This document shows positions 1-12,856 of a DNA stretch of 64,000 nucleotides, piece by piece. The DNA comes from Salminus brasiliensis (lineage: Eukaryota; Chordata; Actinopteri; Characiformes; Bryconidae): positions 94,061,339 through 94,125,338 of the forward strand of contig NC_132878.1 of assembly GCF_030463535.1 (NCBI RefSeq), written 5' to 3'. The notes under the pieces are model-generated. The model did not search any database and was not told the origin of the DNA. It was given only the letters and a program-made list of their open reading frames with translations. Positions within the stretch are counted from its first letter, which is position 1, and each line of letters opens with the position of its first letter. The translations under genes were made by a program, and so were the position numbers.

Positions 1-740
1 AAACAATGAAAATTAATGTAGCCAATAAAACTGCAAGAGAAAAATTCAACAGCCAATTAGGACACTCAGCAAGAGGGGAAATTGAACTTTTCAATCGAGG
101 AGTAAAAGCCAGAATTTATTTAGCCAATCAGAGAGCTAGAGGAAAATGAATGTAGCCAATGAAAATGCAAATAGCTAATCAGGACAAATAAGGGAAATTT
201 AAGCTGGTCACTTGCCACTCAGCAAGAGAGGACGGTTAACCTGACAGTCTATCCAATAAGAAAGCCAGAGGGGGAATGCAGCTAAATGGAAGACTAAACT
301 GGTCGCTGGCCAATCAGGAAGCAAGGGAAATATTTTACCAGCCACATAAAATGCAAAAGAAAACTAGCCGATCTGAGAGCATGAGGTTAACAAAATTAAG
401 CTGCCAATCAGAAAGCAGGAGGGACATTTTAAGTGGTGAATCGGAGAGGAAGAGGGAAAATCAAACTGGCCAATCAAGAATCAAAATGGAAAATTAACCA
501 GCCAATCAGGGATTAGGGGATAAATTTTTACTAGCCAATCAACGAGCAGCAGGGAACACTAATGTAGTCAACAGGAAGCAAGAGGGAAAACTACTCAATT
601 AGGGAGGGGGAGGGGACTTTTAACCTGCCAATCAGGGAGCAAGAGAGCAATCAAAATCCCAATCACAGAGTAAGAGGAAACTTCCAGTATCCAATGAGGG
701 ATCAAGAAGGAAAATTCCACTAGTCAATCAGGAAGCATTA
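1..740. repeat. Degenerate minisatellite rich in CCAAT-like units
   Basis: The stretch is built of diverged copies of a 30-40-base unit with the core agccaatcagggagcaagag followed by a purine run and ttaac/ctag. Spacing is irregular. The many CCAATCA words come from the repeat and are not evidence of a promoter. It grades into the tighter array that starts at about 890. No gene is seen. Confidence 0.75.
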
Positions 741-778
741 GAGACGTAACTAGTCAGGGAGCGGGAGGGAGGACCTTG

Positions 779-888
779 GTAAAGGGCCTTGCTCAAGGGC
801 CCAACAGTGGCAGCTTGCCGAGCCCGGGAATAAAACCCACAACCCTGTTATCGATATCCCGGCGCTCTAACCGCAGAGCCACCACTAT
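779..888 (-). repeat. tRNA-derived SINE fragment
   Basis: Read on the minus strand this is the head of the SINE seen in full at 29648-29921: a GTGGCTC..GTTAGAGCGCCGGG box A-like segment, then a degraded box B, then the CTTGAGCAAGGCCC body. The body is cut short where the minisatellite resumes. Confidence 0.8.
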
Positions 889-1740
889 TCAGGGAGAGGG
901 AAGACTACACTCCAGTCAGGGAGCGAGAGGGAAGACTACACTCTAGTCAGGGGGCGAGAGGGAAGACTACACTCTAGTCAGGGGGCGAGAGGGAAGACTC
1001 CACAGTCAGGGAGCGAGAGGGAAGACTCCACAGTCAGGGAGCGAGAGGGAAGACTACACTCTAGTCAGGGAGCGAGAGAAAAGACTCCACAGTCAGGGAG
1101 CGAGAGGGAAGACTCCACAGTCAGGGAGCGAGAGGGAAGACTACACTCTAGTCAGGGAGCGAGAGAAAAGACTCCACAGTCAGGGAGCGAGAGGGAAGAC
1201 TCCACAGTCAGGGAGCGAGAGGGAAGACTACACTCTAGTCAGGGAGCGAGAGAAAAGACTCCACAGTCAGGGAGCGAGAGGGAAGACTACACTCTAGTCA
1301 GGGAGCGAGAGGGAAGACTACACTAGTCAGGGAGCGAGAGGGAAGACTACACAGTCAGGGAGCGAGAGGGAAGACTACACAGTCAGGGAGCGAGAGGGAA
1401 GACTGAACTCCAGTCAGGGAGCGAGAGAAAAGACTCCACAGTCAGGGAGCGAGAGGGAAGACTACACTCTAGTCAGGGAGCGAGAGGGAAGACTACACTC
1501 TAGTCAGGGAGCGAGAGGGAAGACTACACTAGTCAGGGAGCGAGAGGGAAGACTACACAGTCAGGGAGCGAGAGGGAAGACTACACAGTCAGGGAGCGAG
1601 AGAAAAGACTCCACAGTCAGGGAGTGAGAGGGAAGACTGAACTCCACAGTCAGGGAGCGAGAGGGAAGACTGAACTCCACAGTCAGGGAGCGAGAGGGAA
1701 GACCGAACTCCACAGTCAGGGAGCGAGAGGGAAGACGAGC
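889..1740. repeat. Minisatellite, 28-33-bp unit
   Basis: About 28 near-identical copies of agtcagggagcgagaggg + aagactacactct or aagactccac. Two length variants (about 28 and 31-33 bases) alternate in blocks, suggesting recent unequal exchange. The copies abut directly, so this is not a repeat-spacer array. Confidence 0.95.
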
Positions 1741-2984
1741 TCATCTAAGGTCTTCAGGTTCTGCATCAGAAACCGTAGAGAAGAGTGAACAAACCGCCTC
1801 TCCTAGAGAGATTAAAATAAAGGTGGTCAGATGGTCAATATTACAAGAATCCAAGCTTTATCCTAGAAGGCAAAATCTACCAACTCTCCCTATTCACTGC
1901 CCATACACTTCCCATCTGCCAGCCACACCTATTCCACTAGCTGCCAGCAGAGGACCTACACAGGGTCTTGACGGGGAGCAAGAGGGAAAGCTGAACGTCT
2001 CTTTCACTTTGTTTACAGCAGCAACATGAGCTGCCTCTGCTGTAGGAGGGTCCAGTCGGGGGGTGTTGTTGTGGAAATGGGTGACTACCGTATCTGCTAT
2101 TGTGTACTGACCCAATCCCAGTGCTCGGATCAGCTCAGCACACCAGATTGGTTACTGGCAAGCGTACACAGAGTCACTGTGCTGAGGTGACGATGTTTTA
2201 TTCATGTTAAACTGGCGTGCACTTATCAAGTCCAGTTTCCCTGCCCAGGTCACTCCTTGCCGTTGTCCAGAGTGGAGGAGCGTTTCCTAGAAAAAAAGGC
2301 CGGTAATTGCAGTTGAGGAGTGCTGACTCTGAATTCCTCAGCAGTTACTCACCTCCAGCATCACCCAGCGCTCATACTGCACTTCACTTTGCCCTCTTCG
2401 CTTGACCTCAGCTTGATCCTGGTTCCTGCACCATCTGGTTTTGTGGTAGGACCCTCCGAGTCATCAGCGCTCAGTGCTGTGTTTTGGGGGCTGTTGCTCT
2501 ACTTATTCTCCATGACACTGCTAGTCATTTTCTGCCTGTATTGAACCTCATTGCATCATGCATCATATCTTGACCTTCCTATTTTAAGTAGCAGATTTGC
2601 TAAAACAAAGCAATGGGGGAACAGAGTGTTCCTGTCCCTCCAAGCATGGAATAGTAACCCGTCACACCCAGCTCCAGGTCTGTTCCAGCACTGTGTGTCC
2701 GGAACAGCGTGTCCTTTCAGCTGCTTACCAAGAGAACAATGTGGATGCCATGCAAAAACTGTCTGTCATCATGAGCGTCTGAGAGCAAAACCAACCTTAG
2801 GCGTTTCTGCTGGCATCACATGAGGCCTACTGAAGAGCCGCAGGTACGCTTGTGCAATATTCCAGAAGAGGCAGTGCTGTGCACCCTGGGATGTTGGCAC
2901 TGGTGAGCCGGTGCAGTGCCAATGTTTCACAGGGCAGCATGTTCTCGACCACGGAAATGCCAGGCGTGAATGTCATGGCAATGT
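1741..2984. other. No supported gene
   Basis: Mixed-composition sequence with only short open frames (up to about 90 codons) lacking recognisable domains or convincing splice sites. I see no RNA gene. Confidence 0.5.
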
Positions 2985-3692
2985 TGGGACAAAAGTTTGT
3001 GGACACCCCTTGATGAATGAATGCATTCAGCTACTTTACGTTGCACCAATTGCTGAAACAGATGTGCAAATGCATGCACACAGGCTTGTCTAGTCCTTGT
3101 GGAGAAGTACTACCGATAGAATAGGACTCTCTGGAACACCTGGATCAACCTAAACCTACTGGCTAAAGGGCCAGTAGGTTTAGGGCCCCCAGGCTTGAGC
3201 TGCGGAGCAGTGGAACTATGTCCTCTGGAATGATGGTTGGTGCTCCATTCAATACTTTTGTGAAGAGTTGGGGGGTGAGGTGGGGTGGTGATCACTCAAC
3301 ATCATGACTTCACTAATGCTATTCTCACAGAATGCAGTCAAATACCCACAGCAACGCTCCAAAATCTAGTAGACAGCCTTCTACCCTGGACAGTAGAGAC
3401 AGTTATTCCAGCAAAAACCTTTTAAGACCCTCAATTTTGGTAGAAACAATTAATGAGCAAATGTCCCAATACTTTTGTCAAACGAATTTGTGGAGATGGT
3501 CCAACATCCTGACCACACTTAATGCTCTTCGTTCTGAATACAATCAAATCCTCTGAAATCTAGTGGAAAGTCTTCTTCCCTGGACAGTAGAGACAGTTAC
3601 TCCAACAAAAGCAGGATAAACACATATTAATACCGTTGATTTCAGAGAAAGCAATGAATGAGCAGGTGTCCCAATACTTTTGTCCATATAGT
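2985..3692. mobile_element. Non-autonomous TIR element (MITE), copy A
   Basis: It opens with caaaagtttgtggacacccc and ends with gtgtcccaatacttttgtcc atatagtg; the ends are imperfect inverted repeats of about 28 bases. The interior carries the family landmarks (gcattcagctactttaa, gagctg[tc]ggagcagtgg, ccctggacagtagagacagtta). The distal half, including the gtcccaatacttttgtc end, occurs twice (ends near 3480 and 3691), so the copy has an internal duplication. No transposase frame. Confidence 0.8.
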
Positions 3693-4334
3693 GGCTGCTT
3701 AGTTTAAAGGGATTAAGAGAGTTTGGAAAATGAATGATGACGTTTTGGTACATAAACTCACACAAATGTCATGAGTGGATAAACTGCGAGGAGAAAGTAG
3801 GATACGGGCCGTTTAACAAGTAGTTTTGAGCACATGTGGAACGTCTTCAAGTCTGCTGGAGAAGCGTCCCAGGTGGCTCCTCAAGAAGCTGCCTGTGAGA
3901 ATGCCAAGAGTGCTGACGCATTTTCCTGTACTTAGAAAAGAACAGAAAACCTGCTGACTCAAAACACACTTATGGAAACCAGTGAACAGCTGCTGAATCC
4001 CAACAGCTTATGCTAAACACTTGCGTGTATATAGATGTTTGCAAATAAAGCTGTAAATTAAAGTGATGGGGCTACTCTCCGAGAGGGAAGAATGTGTGGG
4101 AATTCGTTGCCAGTGTCATGATAGGAGCAGAGTGTTCACAGGCTTTGTCTGATTGCTATGGATACCACAAAAAACTTATGAAAAGCTAGCGGCTACCAGT
4201 ACTGCCACGTTTTTACTGTGTTGGATAAAACTTGATAAGAACTGCTTTGGTATGAAATTCTCTTCATGTCTCATTATGTCTCTGTTGTGTCATAATGTTA
4301 TAACATTTAACCAAACTACCCAGCTCTGAGGAAT
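3693..4334. other. No supported gene
   Basis: Unique-looking AT-moderate sequence between the MITE and the 63-bp array. No open frame of note and no RNA gene seen. Confidence 0.5.
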
Positions 4335-5560
4335 AAACAGAAAAAACTACTAACCCGAGTTAAGCTACCCACATGGATATAACCCAATGAAAACACTAAC
4401 CCAGTGGCTAAATTGACCAAAAACTACAGAGTAGGGTGGAAATAAACCAATGAAAACACTAACCCAGTGGCTAAACTACCCATAAACTCTCCAGTGAGAT
4501 GAATAGAACACAATAAAAACACTAACCCAGTGGCTAAACTACCCATAAACTCTCCAGTGAGATGGTTATAACCCAATGAAAACACTAACCCAGTGGCTAA
4601 ATTGACCAAAAACTACAGAGTAGGGTGGAAATAAACCAATGAAAACACTAACCCAGTGGCTAAACTACCCATCAACTCTTCAGTGAGATGGATATAACCC
4701 AATGAAAACACTAACCCAGTGGCTAAACTACCCATAAACTCTCCAGTGAGATGAATAGAACACAATAAAAACACTAACCCAGTGGCTAAACTACCCATAA
4801 ACTCTCCAGTGAGATGGTTATAACCCAATGAAAACACTAACCCAGTGGCTAAATTGACCAAAAACTACAGAGTAGGGTGGAAATAAACCAATGAAAACAC
4901 TAACCCAGTGGCTAAACTACCCATCAACTCTTCAGTGAGATGGATATAACCCAATGAAAACACTAACCCAGTGGCTAAACTACCCATCAACTCTTCAGTG
5001 AGATGGATATAACCCAATGAAAACACTAACCCAGTGGCTAAATTGACCAAAAACTACAGAGTAGGGTGGGAAACCCAATGAAAACACTAACCCAGTGGCT
5101 AAACTACCCATCAACTCTTCAGTGAGATGGATATAACCCAATAAAAACACTAACCCAGTGGCTAAATTGACCAAAAACTACAAAGTAGGGTGGAAAACCC
5201 AATGAAAACACTAACCCAGTGGCTAAACTACCCATCAACTCTTCAGTGAGATGGATATAACCCAATGCAAACACTAACCCAGTGGCTAAATTGACCAAAA
5301 ACTACAGAGTAGGCTGGAAAACACAATGAAAACACTAACCCAGTGGCTAAACTACCCATCAACTCTTCAGTGAGATGGATACAACCCAATGAAAACACTA
5401 ACCCAGTGGCTAAACTACCCATCAACTCTTCAGTGAGATGGATACAACCCAATGAAAACACTAACCCAGTGGCTAAACTACCCATCAACTCTTCAGTGAG
5501 ATGGATACAACCCAATAAAAACACTAACCCAGTGGCTAAACTACTACGCTAGTTGGAAAT
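4335..5560. repeat. 63-bp minisatellite, homogeneous core
   Basis: Unit is 63 bases: aacccaatgaaaacactaac, then ccagtggctaaactaccc, then atcaactcttcagtgagatggatat. Because 63 is a multiple of three, minus-strand frames stay open as 21-residue repeats (core SLATGLVFSLGY). Variant monomers (ttgaccaaaaactacagagt and ctccagtgagatgaatag types) recur in order at spacings of 189 and 252 bases, so there is a higher-order repeat. Not a gene. Confidence 0.95.
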
Positions 5561-6662
5561 CACCCAATTAAACCATTGACCCAGTGGCTAAACCAACCAC
5601 AAACTCTCCAGTAAGGTGGGAATAACCCATTTAAACCCCTCACTCAGCAGCGAACTTACCCAAGAACTGCCCAGCTAGGTGAAAATTAGTCAGTTAAAAC
5701 CCAAACCCAATCTCTTCACTACACAATAAACTACCAAGGTGGGTACGAACAAAACCAATTAAAATTAAAATAAGCCAGTGGCTAAATCACCTTACAGACT
5801 CTCTAGTAAGGTGAAAATCACCCAATTAAACCACTTAACCTACCCATATACTACCCAGCAAGGTGGAAATTAATCAATTAAAACCTTAACCCAATCTCTA
5901 AACTACCCAAAACTATCAAAGTAGTAGAAAACATCCCATTAAAATGTACAAATTGCCCAGTGAAATGGAAATAACTCAATAAATACACTAACTCAGTGGC
6001 TAACATGCCCCAAAACAATGCAGCAAGGTGGAAATAACCCTATGAAAACATTATTTCAGCAGCTTACCTACCCAATAACTATCCAGCAAGGTATACATTG
6101 GTCAACTAAAACCCAAACCTAATCTTTAAACTACCCAAAAACTACCAAGGTATGTAAAAATATCCAGTTAAAACACTAAACCTGTGGCTAAATTTCACAA
6201 AAACTACTGAGTAGGGTGGAAACCCCAAATTAAAACACTAACCCAGTGGCTAAACTGCAGACAAATGACCCAGTGTGGTAAAAAAATCATCCAGTTAAAC
6301 CATTGACCCAATGGCTAAACCACCCACAAACTCTCCAGTAAGGTGGAAATAACCCAATTAAACAACTTACCCTGCAGCTAACCTACCCAAGAAGTACCCA
6401 GCAAGGTGGAAATTAGTCAGTTAAAGCCTAAACCCAGTCTCTAAACTACCCAAAAACTACCAAAGCAGGTCGAAAACCCCCAACTAAAGCATACCCAATG
6501 CCTACACTGCCTAAACCTGACACAGTGAGGTGGAAATAACCCAATAACCCACTTAAACAGGCACATACCCAAAAACAGGCAGCAAGGTGGAAATACCCCA
6601 GTTCAAGTAATACTAGTACAAGTAGTAGTAATACTGGTAGTTTTAGTGTAGTTTAGCCACTG
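5561..6662. repeat. Degenerate flank of the 63-bp minisatellite
   Basis: Same vocabulary (cccagtggctaaac, ctacccaa, agcaaggtggaaat) with heavy point and length divergence. A longer motif, ctacccaagaa..agcaaggtggaaattagtcagttaaa, recurs near 5650, 5850, 6060 and 6380. The last monomer, near 6638-6660, is inverted (gtagtttagccactgggtaa). Confidence 0.85.
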
Positions 6663-8375
6663 GGTAAGTGTTAGAAATGAAAGATTCCCATCCAGAAATG
6701 TAAAAATCCATCTGGGATCAATTTTATACTGTCTGGACCTGAGTTATCCTTCTCGAACACTTACCCAGTGGCTTAACTACACAGAAATGACCCAGTATTT
6801 AAATGAAAATCGCTGGTGTATTACTTTAATTACTAATATTTGTAATATATATACAAATATATGTGACATGTACAGTTGCATTATTCTCCAGAATGTTAGA
6901 AAGAAAAATGTTAGAAATGATAGAAAGGTTAAACAATGCACCCACATAGCCAATGGAAGAAAAAATGCCTTGCAGACCTAAAAAAAACAAAGGGCCTGGT
7001 ACTTGTGGTGGTATTTCAGTGGTATTTCGGTGGCTTTGGCTCATTGCTCTGCTCTGTGAGTCATTTGTGTTTTTTACTTTTATTCTAAGGTGGAAATACC
7101 AAGACATAAAGACGAACTTCTGAGCAGGTGCTGCTGACTTTTCCAGTGGTACACTGAGGGGGCTAAATTTATTGGCTAAAAGCAATGTGTGTCAGGTGTG
7201 TCTGAACCGGGACAGTACTGAACTGTGCAGGGGCTTACGGAGAAGAACACTGGCTTCTTGGCACCAGCCTTTAAATTCTGCTTATGGCTCCAGCACTTCT
7301 CCCAAAGGAGACGATATCTGTTGGTGAATGTCAACCAGCGCTGGTCTGGGAACACCAAGCACCAAGTCTGTGTGGGCGGAGCTTTTTCCCTTGATGTTAT
7401 CTCCAAGTCCGACTACTCATTCAAACCCTCTAAAGTACATACTGTTATTCTCTCTGGAACATTTTGATCTAACCAGAACCTCAACCCTCACTCATACTCG
7501 GATGTTCCACCTCGGGCTAATCGCAACCATAATCATGCTACTAGCTACAGCTGGTGGAAATCTGGAGGAGAGAATGGAGGAGAACTTCGGTGCAGCGCTC
7601 ACAGGCAAACAACATTTAATGCGACTCACAAATCATGACTGATTATTTCATTTCTGGCTGACAGTTGCCAGCAATGTATCCTCACCTGATCAAAATATAG
7701 AGTCAATATAGTGGGTTTTATCACTTAATGTATCATAAATGTGGTCTTTCAGACTACTGATACCTCTTTCCATGGTTACAGATATCATGTAGTATAAAAA
7801 TGAGAAGTGTTTTGAGTCTCTAGCCTCTGGGAGGTCCAGGTTGAGCCTTCCCAGCTAACATGGCCAGTGTTATGGGGTCTATATGGGTAGCCCACCCTGG
7901 AACCAGAAAGTTTTGTCCCCAGGTTCCATGTTGGCCCCACATATGGATGCTTACCAGGGTGACTGATGGGACCAGGTGACGTTAGACATGGGCTCCATCT
8001 AGGTTAAACACTACATACTGGGCCTAACTGGGTCACAACGCATGTATTAACCCATTCAGAGCCCATGCCCACCTGGAACCCACCTAGCCCATGTTATATA
8101 CATGGGAAATAATCTCAAAAGGACCCCAGTTGCCCTCCTCAGTCTTTGCTAAATCATATGTGAGTACTGACAGATTTCCTAGTGTGGGGTTAACTTTAGT
8201 TGTCTCAGGTCTCTGGGGTAAGGGGGGGGAGGCGTCCGAGTCAAGTCTCGAGATTATGGGGTGCAAACCCAGTGGAGTCTCAGTTCTCTGGGAGGCAAGT
8301 CGAGTGCTGAGTCTTTGAGGGGCTCTAGGGAGCCAGTTCAAATCAGCCTTAAGGTTCTGGGGTGCAAATGTGAAT
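6663..8375. other. No supported gene; interrupts the 63-bp repeat family
   Basis: Mostly unique sequence between two blocks of the same degenerate repeat. The stretch at about 7850-8110 (gggtctatatgggtagccca, acatgggctccatctaggtt) resembles a dispersed fish repeat with 'cccatgt' themes. Open frames of 75-119 codons have no recognisable content. Confidence 0.5.
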
Positions 8376-8775
8376 CTCAGGCAGCTAACCTACCCAAGAA
8401 CTTCCCAGCAAGGTGGACATTAGTCAGTTAAAGCCTAAACCCAGTCTCTAAACTACCCAAAATATCTACCAAGGTAGGTAGAAAAAAAATCCAGTTAAAC
8501 CCAGTGGCTAAACTGCAGAGAAATGACCCAGCATGATGAAAATTACCCAATGAAAACACTAACCCTGAGGCTAAACTACTAAGCTAGGTGGAATAAACCC
8601 AATTAAACCACTGACCCAGCGGCTAATCTACCCAAGAAATGTCCAGCAAGGTGGAAATTAGTCAGTTAAAACTCAAACTCTGTCTAAACTACCCAAAAAC
8701 TACCAAAGCAGGTCGAAAACCCCAACTACAATATACCCAGTGGCTACACTGCCTAAACCTGACCCAGCCTCAAAG
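8376..8775. repeat. Second block of the degenerate 63-bp family
   Basis: It resumes with gcagctaacctacccaagaa..agcaaggtgga..gtcagttaaagcctaaaccc, closely matching 6370-6460. This supports one ancestral array later split by about 1.7 kb of other DNA. Confidence 0.85.
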
Positions 8776-9784
8776 CTCTGTTTTGTAAGTCGGAGTCTCT
8801 GGAGAGCCTGTCCGTGTCTCTGGGGCGTCGTGGCCACAAGTCTCCATCTCCGAAAATATCCAATTTCTTACCACTTTGTACCGAACAGAACACAATCTGG
8901 ACCCTAGGGCATTAAGGTGGGCTGTGTATGTGATACTGTATAATATACTTTATAATGTATATGAATATGATTTTCTATTCCTGTCAAACTGACCGTGTGC
9001 TGTTATGGATTAAAAGCAGTTGTAATATATTTTTACATCATTTAGCCTCCCTTTATTCCTTAGGGGTCTTATTGTGTTTTTAAATGACTGACAGGGCCCA
9101 TTCTACCTTTCCGGGAGCATTTCAAGGTTAACTCTGTTATCCTGACACTGTTTAAACCATTTAAACCATTATTTTTATAGGTTTTCTACTCTTTTCTATT
9201 GTTTATTAAAAATGAAATGGGAAATTCACTCAATATCATAACTGACCCATCTTCACCATTAGTGTCGGACACTAATGAATTTGGTCTCCGCCTTTAACCC
9301 ATCCGTGGACCAAACAGTGGCTGCTTGCAGAGCCCAGGTATCGAACCCACAACCCTGTCATCAATAGCCTGGCGCTCTAATTTGATATGAGTATGGTATG
9401 AAGGTTTTTTATGACATCACAACCCAATGACTGCAATTCCCGCAGCTCAGCTAAGCTAAGCCAGCTCATATGGACTTATGGAGGTCATATGGAGGTAATG
9501 GTCCATTCTGTAGCGCTTACAGACGACGTCAAGCCTTTTATATCTGATAGCTTTAGTAAGAGTTACTGAATGGGACTGAGAACTGACCAATAAGCCCAGC
9601 AAGTTCACAGACTTCAAAGACAAGAACCCCTTTCTTCTTGCTCAGGCGTAGTACTGCTTAATGCCCACTAGAGGGCTTCGACTGTGCCTCACGTTTCCAT
9701 TTCCTAAACCTGACGTCTTTGTCAAGGCTGATTAATCCTCAGTCTGGACACAAAGGAGGGGGGATTCCTTGCTGAAACTCTGAA
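8776..9784. other. No supported gene; one SINE scrap
   Basis: Unremarkable sequence. Positions 9300-9385 hold a minus-strand scrap of the tRNA-derived SINE (aacagtggctgcttgcagag, atcgaacccacaaccctgtc, gcctggcgctctaa). Confidence 0.6.
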
Positions 9785-10017
9785 GTATCCGATCAGCCAT
9801 AACATTAGTACCACCCGCCTAACATTAAAAAATAGGTCCCCTTGTGCCGCCACAACAGATCTGACCCGTCGAGGCATGGACTCCACAAGACCTGCGAGTT
9901 GTGAGGTGGGACCTCCACGAGTGTCAGTGATCTTTAGGTGCCCTTGACCCTGTCGCCGGTTCCCCTGTTGTCCTTCCTGGAGCCACTTTTGGTAGGTACT
10001 GACCAGAGACTGCATAC
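9785..10017 (+). repeat. Dispersed fish repeat seeding the next array
   Basis: The text gatcagccataacattagta..cttgtgccgccac..gaggcatggactccacaaga is a sequence I know as a common interspersed repeat of teleost genomes (class uncertain). Its end, tactgaccagagactgcata ctgcacaccacctactctat, runs directly into the minisatellite, which seems to have grown from this tail. Confidence 0.6.
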
Positions 10018-12355
10018 TGCACACCACCTACTCTATACACTCCATACCACCTACACCTACTCTATACACTCCATACCACCTACACCTACTCTATACACTC
10101 CATACCACACACCCCACCACCTACTCTATACACTCCATACCACCTACACCTACTCTGTACACTCCATACCACACACCCCACCACCTACTCTATACACTCC
10201 ATACCACCTACACCTACTCTGTACACTCCATACCACACACCCCACCACCTACTCTATACACTCCATACCACCTACACCTACTCTGTACACTCCATACCAC
10301 ACACCCCACCACCTACTCTATACACTCCAAACCATACACCCCACCACCTACTCTATACACTCCATACCACCTACACCTACTCTGTACACTCCATACCACA
10401 CACCCCACCACCTACTCTATACACTCCATACCATACACCCCACCACCTACTCTATACACTCCATACCACCTACACCTACTCTGTACACTCCATACCACAC
10501 ACCCCACCACCTACTCTATACACTCCATACCATACACCCCACCACCTACTCTATACACTCCATACCACCTACACCTACTCTGTACACTCCATACCACACA
10601 CCCCACCACCTACTCTATACACTCCATACCACACACCCCACCACCTACTCTATACACTCCATACCACCTACACCTACTCTATACACTCCATACCACACAC
10701 CCCACCACCTACTCTATACACTCCATACCACCTACACCTACTCTATACACTCCATACCACACACCCCACCACCTACTCTATACACTCCATACCATACACC
10801 CCACCACCTACTGTATGCACTCCATACCACACACCCCACCACCTACTCTATGCACTCCATAACACACACCCCACCACCTACTCCATACCACACACCCCAC
10901 CACCTACTCTATGCACTCCATAACACACACCCCACCACCTACTCCATACCACACACCCCACCACCTACTCTATACACTCCATACCACACACCCCACCACC
11001 TACTCTATACACTCCATAATATACACACCCCACCACCTACACTGTACACTCTACACCACCTACTCTATACACTCCAAAACCCACACCCCACCACCTACTC
11101 TATGCACTCCATACCACACACCCCACCACCTACTCTATACACTCCATACCACACACCCCACCACCTACTCCATACCACACACCCCACCACCTACTCCATA
11201 CCACACACCCCACCACCTACTCTATACACTCCATACCACACACCCCACCACCTACTCCATACCACACACCCCACCACCTACTCTATACACTCCATACCAC
11301 ACACCCCACCACCTACTCTATACACTCCATAATATACACACCCCACCACCTACACTGTACACTCTACACCACCTACTCTATACACTCCAAAACCCACACC
11401 CCACCACCTACTCTATGCACTCCATACCACACACCCCACCACCTACTCCATACCACACACCCCACCACCTACTCTATACACTCCATACCACACACCCCAC
11501 CACCTACTCTATACACTCCATAATATACACACCCCACCACCTACACTGTACACTCTACACCACCTACTCTATACACTCCAAAACACACACCCCACCACCT
11601 ACTCTATGCACTCCATACCACACACCCCACCACCTACTCCAAAACACACACCCCACCACCTACTCTATACACTCCATAACATACACCCCACCACCTACTC
11701 TATACACTCCATAATATACACACCCCACCACCTACACTGTACACTCTACACCACCTACTCTATACACTCCAACACTACCTACACTTACACTATACACTCC
11801 ACACCACCTACACTATACACTCCACACCACCTACACCTACACTATATACTCCACACCACCTAAACTATACACTCCACACCACCTACACCTACACTATACA
11901 CTCCACACCACCTACTCTATACACTCCATAACATACACCCCACCACTTACCCTATGCACTTCATACCACCTACACTGTACACTCTACACCACCTATACCT
12001 ACACTGTACACTCTACACCACCTATACCTACACTATACACTCTACACCACCTATACCTACACTATACACTCTACACCACCTACACTTACACTATACACTC
12101 TACACCACCTACACTTACACTATACACTCCACACCACCTACACTATACATTCTACACCACCTACACTATACACGCCACACCACCTACACTATATACTCCA
12201 CACCAGCTAGACTATACACTCCACACCACCTAATCTATACACTTATCACCACCTACTCTATACACTCCACACCACCTACACCTAGACTATACACTCCACT
12301 CCACCTATTTTATACACTCCATAACACACACCCCACCACCTACTCTATACACTTG
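10018..12355. repeat. CA/CT-rich minisatellite, 29- and 35-bp units
   Basis: Two interleaved monomers share ctactctatacactccatac: a 29-base form with cacctacac and a 35-base form with cacacaccccaccac. The order 35-29-35 repeats as higher-order blocks in the first kilobase. Divergence rises after about 11,750, as in arrays that homogenise at one end. A 464-codon plus-strand frame (9938-11332) is a by-product: its residues (TPYHTPHHLLYTLH) only echo the DNA repeat. Confidence 0.95.
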
Positions 12356-12805
12356 GTAGCTTGGTTCTTGGTTCTACTCAGCAAAACCTTAGCATCCACC
12401 TGGGATAATATAGCAACCCCCTAGCAACACCTTAGAAACAACATTGCAGCATCTTATAAACCACCTGGCATAATATAGCAACCCCCTAGCAACACCTTAA
12501 CAACTACCTGGTATATAATAGCAACTGGCTAGCAACCACCTAGCAACACTTTAGCAACCATTTGGGAGACCATTGCAACAGGCTAATGTCACTAAAGCAG
12601 CCACTTATTACCACCTTAGCTACTATACCATTACCATTTCTGCCAGCTATCATAGAAACTGCCTAGCAATTACTACTATAGCAGCCACTAATCTATTGGA
12701 TGTCAGACAACTCCATGCACCACCATAGCAACCACTAAGCAACCTCAATGCAACCACCTAGGATAGTAGGGCAATCATCTAGCAACTCCATAGCAGCAAC
12801 TTCAG
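12356..12805. repeat. Degenerate tagcaacc(acc) repeat
   Basis: Loose repeats of agcaaccacctagcaacacc and ttagcaaccacctgg. The same family returns at 16681-16735 and, inverted, at 57430-58390 and 59360-59870. Confidence 0.8.
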
Positions 12806-12821
12806 AAACACGCTTATACAC

Positions 12822-12823
12822 AC

Positions 12824-12852
<29 letters not shown>
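12822..12852. repeat. (CA)n microsatellite
   Basis: About 15 uninterrupted CA dinucleotides. Confidence 0.95.

Positions 12853-12856
<4 letters not shown>

Noticed and set aside
889..1740. CRISPR-like repeat array
   Set aside because: Units abut with no unique spacers, and the context is a vertebrate genome.
4424..5524. Minus-strand frames with a 21-residue repeat
   Set aside because: They follow from a 63-bp satellite period; frames end with monomer variants. Kept only as a finding.
9938..11332. 464-codon open frame
   Set aside because: It is the translation of a tandem DNA repeat (TPYHTPHHLLYTLH); residues repeat with the DNA unit and overlapping shifted frames are also open.
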